Origin: Hypoxylon rubiginosum
Taxonomy: Eukaryota; Ascomycota; Sordariomycetes; Xylariales; Hypoxylaceae
Assembly: GCA_902806565.1 (NCBI GenBank)
Contig: CADCXA010000056.1
Span: forward strand, 1,054,001-1,118,000
Direction: 5' to 3'
DNA: 64,000 nucleotides
Shown here: piece by piece, positions 60,300 through 64,000 of the stretch
How the letters are laid out: each line of letters begins with the position of its first letter
How positions within the stretch are numbered: position 1 is the first letter of the stretch
Program-made: the position numbers and the translations under genes
The notes under the pieces: model-generated
Databases searched by the model: none
Seen by the model: only the letters and a program-made list of their open reading frames with translations
Told to the model about the DNA's origin: nothing

Positions 60300-61313
60300 A
60301 TGCTTGCTGGTCCCCGCGCCGGGCTGCTCTGCCGCCGAGCAGCCCTGGGAACTCGATCTGTACGTCGGCCGCCTCCAGTCCCTATCCGAGCCAATCCCAC
60401 GATACGGACACGCCGAGGCGTCGTAGCCAGGTCGCCAGCACCGTCGCAGCTCTCCTCGTGTAGCAGCGCCAGGCTCTTCACGACGTCGCGAATACGTTCT
60501 GCCGACCACCATACCTCCAAGCCGAAAGAAGACCCAATCGCCGCCACAGCCACAGCCGCTCCCGTCCCTCCCCCGGCACCCCAACAACCCGCATCATCAT
60601 CTCCCGACAAGCCCCCGCGCCGACGTCGCCGCGGCCTCTACCACGGCGCCGTATTCCTGCTCGTCGGCATCTCGCTCGGCACGCTCCTCCGCTACGCCCT
60701 CGCCCCGCCCCCGCGCCACCCCCCGGGCTCCCCCGGCGACGTCCTCCTGACGTCCAAGATCCACGAGGACGGCTCGGCCCTGCCGCTCGTCCGGGAGCTC
60801 TCCGCCGACCCGGCCTGGACGAGCTGGGACGCGTACGCGGGGCTCCCCGCGCGCATGGTCTCGTCGCGCATCACCTCGGGCCCCCTCTCGGGCGCCGGCG
60901 GCCTCCCGTTCCAGCGCCTCTTCCACCACGGCGCCACGGGCGAGCTCGTCAGCGTCGTCTACTTCGGCCCCGGGACCACGGGCTGGCCGGGCGTCGTCCA
61001 CGGCGGCGCCCTCGCCACCGTGCTCGACGAGACCCTCGGCCGCTGCGCCATCCTCCGGTTCCCCGCCCGCACCGGCGTCACCGCCCGCTTCGAGCTCGCG
61101 TACCGCGCCCCCACCGTCGCCTCGCGCTTCTACGTCGTGCGCGCGCGCCCCGCCGCCGCCGAGAACGAGGGCCACGACCCCGCCAAGAGCGACCGCAAGA
61201 TGTGGGTCGACGGCACGCTCGAGACCCTCGACGGCAGGGTGTGCGTCCACGCCAAGGCGCTGTTCGTCGTGCCCAAGGGCGTCAAGCTGCAGCCGCTGGT
61301 CGAGGGGTTCTAG
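60300..61313 (+). CDS. Membrane-anchored hotdog thioesterase-family protein
   Basis: The product is probably an acyl-CoA thioesterase-like hotdog-fold protein, resembling the fungal FMP10/UPF0644 group. It has 337 residues in one exon. The N-terminus is Arg/Ala/Ser-rich without acidic residues for about 65 residues, as in mitochondrial presequences. A Pro/Ala linker and a PRRRRR cluster lead to one membrane segment (about residues 112-133, core GAVFLLVGISLGTLL). The hotdog domain fills about 195-330 with the family motif GVVHGGALATVLDETLG (about 230-246), where His-Gly-Gly and the downstream Asp/Glu are the expected active-site region. The second half is extremely GC-rich. It is divergent from carRA and convergent with cry-DASH. 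Substrate is unknown; inner mitochondrial membrane location is inferred. Confidence 0.85.
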   Translation: MLAGPRAGLLCRRAALGTRSVRRPPPVPIRANPTIRTRRGVVARSPAPSQLSSCSSARLFTTSRIRSADHHTSKPKEDPIAATATAAPVPPPAPQQPASSSPDKPPRRRRRGLYHGAVFLLVGISLGTLLRYALAPPPRHPPGSPGDVLLTSKIHEDGSALPLVRELSADPAWTSWDAYAGLPARMVSSRITSGPLSGAGGLPFQRLFHHGATGELVSVVYFGPGTTGWPGVVHGGALATVLDETLGRCAILRFPARTGVTARFELAYRAPTVASRFYVVRARPAAAENEGHDPAKSDRKMWVDGTLETLDGRVCVHAKALFVVPKGVKLQPLVEGF

Positions 61314-61892
61314 GTTCGGAGACACGTACGACCTACCGTTTTGATGTTTGGAGGTCTGAGGTACCTCCCGTATTAGACACGGCTGATGCAAATTTATAAG
61401 TTTTGTCGGCCTGCTAAGCAGCCCTTGAAGGCTGAATTCCAGCTTCCCGAAGCATAGAGCGGCGTTACTAGCATTATAGGAGTAGGCAGCGAAAAAGACG
61501 GTAGAATAGTAGAGTGTAGAGTGTCCATGTATATGTCAATTGGCTTGGCAATAGTTATCTATATGACTAGCGGACAACGAGCTCGATACGATTGAGAGAA
61601 GAGATCCTTCGCCGCTTGTAAACTAAAATATATCGTTAAAAGAAAAGACTAGCAAACAACTAATCTATCTTAACTCAGAACAATCATTTCTCATCATAAG
61701 CTCTCTATACTGAACGCGGCGATGAGACAGCGGCTGTCACAGCCGTACATCGTAGCTAGTTTGCAATGGCTCGCTAGCTGCACGCCGTACCTGATAACGA
61801 TGTGGTTGTAGTGCAAAGGGAGGGTAGAAGAAAAGCAGCGGGTGTGGCACATTCTGCGGGTAGTGATGATGGCTTGATACGTGAAACGATCC
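61314..61892. other. Intergenic between converging genes
   Basis: Shared 3' flank of the thioesterase and cry-DASH genes. I see nothing else in it. Confidence 0.6.
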
Positions 61893-63994
61893 CTATTGCG
61901 TTTGCTCGGTTGGAGCCATCTGCTGCTGCGCTGGATGTGCTGGCGGCCCCGACGGCGCTGAGAGAGGTGGCGGACGACCATAACCCATTGAAGAGCCTCG
62001 ACCTCCTCGGTACCCTCCTCGCGGCCCGCGATAGCCGCGGCCACGATAGCCACCGCCGTAGCCTCTCCCGCCGCGTAACCCACCACGAGGATTCTCGACG
62101 GTATTATGTGCTGAACCACCAGAGCCGTGTTGCCCATCAGCCACCCTGCCGCTTGTGTTAGGGCCTGTTGGCGGTTGCGGTGTCGCGGTTGTCTGCGGCG
62201 TCGGCCCACTTCCGCCACGACCTTGGCCGCGACGACGTACAAAAGGCCGTCTAGAATTCTTCGGCTTCCCCTCAACAGAGAATTCGATCTTCTTTATTGG
62301 ATCTTCGGCCATCGCAAGACCTACCAAGCCAAAACGGTCCCAATCCTCCTTAGGAGTCGTCCAGGCTTGGAAAACGTTTTCCAGCTTCTCGAGCTTCCGC
62401 ACTTCCGGCACCCAGCAGCGCACATATTCCCCGTCCTTGTCGTAATCGAAAGCTTGCTTTACTGGATTAAAGATTCTCGCTTCACCTCGAGGATCGTTTC
62501 CTACTCCGGCCACATATTGCCAATTTGCCCAGTTCGACGAGACATCGTAATCAACCAGGAGCATTTCGTACCATTCCGCACCGTACCTCCAATCGATACA
62601 CAGGTGCTTGGAGAGGAAACTGGCAACATTTTGGCGAGCACGATTCGATGTATACCCGGTGTGCAACAACTCCCTTTGAGACGCATCGATCAACCCCATT
62701 CCAGTAGTACCATCAAACACCCTCTTAAGAAGCTTCGAAACTTCGTCTGCTGACTGTTCTTGGCCTTCTGCGATCTCATCCTCTTTGGCCGACTTCCACT
62801 TATTAGCATGGTCGTCTCGAAACCCGGACCGAAGGAAGAGCTTTCCCTTGAACTTTCTATTGCAGAGCCTCATGTAGTCGCGCCATAATAATTCGAATCG
62901 GATAGCTTTTGTTCCCTCGTTTTCCCCTTCGCCATACCCCTGAGACTCGGTTAGTGATTCATCCTTTCCATCCTCATACATCGCAAGTCTCTCGTGGATC
63001 TGACGAGCTGTGATACACCCTTGCGCGAGGTAGGCAGATAGCTTTGTACTAAAGTCACTCCCCAGTAGCCCGTTTCGCGAACTCTTATACGAGTAAACAC
63101 TACCAGACTTGACCAGATGGTCTAATCTGCTGCGGGCACGGTCCTCTCCGCCACGGAAAGGGTGCGCCGACTTGGCTCCCTCGGGAAACGGTGGGACCTC
63201 GGACAAAACGCTGCTGATGGGACGTAGCAATGACTCTTCGAATTCATCATATGAGGATGGAATCTCAAAAGGAGGTGCTTGACTTGGAATCTTAGCCTCC
63301 TCAAGTTTAGGCAACGCGTCTTTTGACGGGGTTGGCAGAGTTGCTCTGGGCTTCTCTCGAAGCGGTTCCATCATTTTTCTGTATGTTGTGAATACATCTG
63401 GAAGCTCTTGCGATGTGTCAAGTTTTAGATCCCGACTGGGATAGACATTCGTTAGTAGAGTTCAACCAAGGAGATAATCGCAACTCACTCGTCAACGAAG
63501 TATTTCTCATCGACCCAGATCCGAAAGTCTACATCGAGACTTGAACATGTCTCTGATATAGCCTTCTCGTCACGTTTCTCCTCAAACCCTTCTTCATCTA
63601 TCGTCCATACACCCCCAACATTGATGCCATTTTCATGCAGACCATTAATGAGCGTTCTCAACACAACATCGTACGTTCCTGTTCTGATCGTTAAGTCGCA
63701 CTCGAGCTTTTCGAGGTTCTCTTTCAAATTCCAGATTGATTGAGCGATGAATTTGGCTCGATGGGGCCCACATCTCCAGTAGCGCCCGACCTCCCCTCTA
63801 GCTTCGGCAAAGGGGGATTGGGTTCCTTCTTTCAAGAACCCTGAAACCTCAATCTGGTGTGGAAGTAAGACGTGAAGGGGTAGGATGTGCGTAAATCCAT
63901 GGTCTGATGTAGAAGCAAAATGATGAAGGATAGGATTGTCAGAGACACGCAGATCGTGGCGTACGATGTAGATGAGAACATTGCTCGTCGACAT
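61893..63994 (-). CDS. cry-DASH: DASH cryptochrome with RGG-rich tail
   Basis: This is a flavin photoreceptor/photolyase-family protein; fungal cry-DASH members bind FAD and an antenna cofactor and act in light signalling or repair of UV lesions in single-stranded DNA. Exons 63994-63489 and 63435-61893 are split by a 53-nt GTGAGT..CAG intron and give 682 residues. The antenna domain opens VLIYIVRHDLRVSDNPIL. The splice restores the DASH-typical DTSQELPDVFTTYRKMMEP. The FAD domain has YKSSRNGLLGSDFSTKLSAY, FELLWRDYMRL, and the diagnostic WANWQYVAGVGNDPRGEARI run. After about residue 560 comes a Pro/Thr-rich then Gly/Arg-rich tail with RGG and GYRG repeats, seen in fungal cry-DASH but not in bacterial ones. 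The start lies 7 bp from the window edge, so an upstream extension cannot be fully excluded; the promoter is outside. Confidence 0.95.
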
Positions 63995-64000
63995 GATGGG

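Noticed and set aside
60597..61391. 264-codon open frame on the minus strand
   Set aside because: Antisense shadow of the GC-rich thioesterase gene.

Overview
The window looks like nuclear DNA of a filamentous ascomycete, most likely a Sordariomycete; order is not assigned with confidence. The reasons are short introns of about 50-63 nt with GT..AG ends and CTAAC/CTAAT-like branch sites, an Mcm1-type MADS protein, a HET-domain protein, an FlbC-like C2H2 factor, an AnxC4-type annexin, and an AL-2-type fused lycopene cyclase/phytoene synthase. Exons were joined by hand using reading phase and splice motifs. All family names come from recognised motifs; no database search was run.

Layout. 4.4-5.2 kb: mcm1 (+). 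9.8-10.4 kb: a Ctr copper transporter (-). 14.4-16.4 kb: a HET-domain gene (+). 23.2-24.9 kb: an FlbC-like zinc-finger factor (-). About 24.9-39.1 kb is a 14-kb stretch with no convincing gene. It holds degenerate repeats, hairpins and many short tandem duplications. 39.1-40.7 kb: an unnamed C2H2 protein (+). 41.8-42.1 kb: a 76-residue, TATA-driven small gene with a 14-nt first exon (+). 42.9-44.5 kb: GPI2/PIG-C (-). 47.7-48.5 kb: a single-pass secretory-pathway protein (+). 51.0-53.4 kb: an annexin with an unusual Arg/Glu-rich tail (+).

The last 10 kb is the most coherent block. Phytoene desaturase (carB/al-1) and the bifunctional phytoene synthase/lycopene cyclase (carRA/al-2) lie in tandem on the minus strand. 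A membrane-anchored hotdog thioesterase is divergent from carRA, and a DASH cryptochrome with an RGG tail follows. The two car enzymes should together convert geranylgeranyl diphosphate to cyclic carotenes, and the cry-DASH is a blue/UV-A photoreceptor-type protein. This makes a carotenoid/light-response neighbourhood. No opsin (carO) or carotenoid oxygenase (carX) is visible inside the window.

The intergenic DNA carries a strikingly over-represented palindrome, TACCTAGGTA (8 exact copies, none in a coding exon, against about 0.06 expected for a random 10-mer in 64 kb). It also carries three copies of a diverged repeat at 35.3, 36.0 and 36.6 kb, and a two-segment hairpin at 20.4 kb. No tRNA, rRNA, CRISPR array or intact transposon was recognised.
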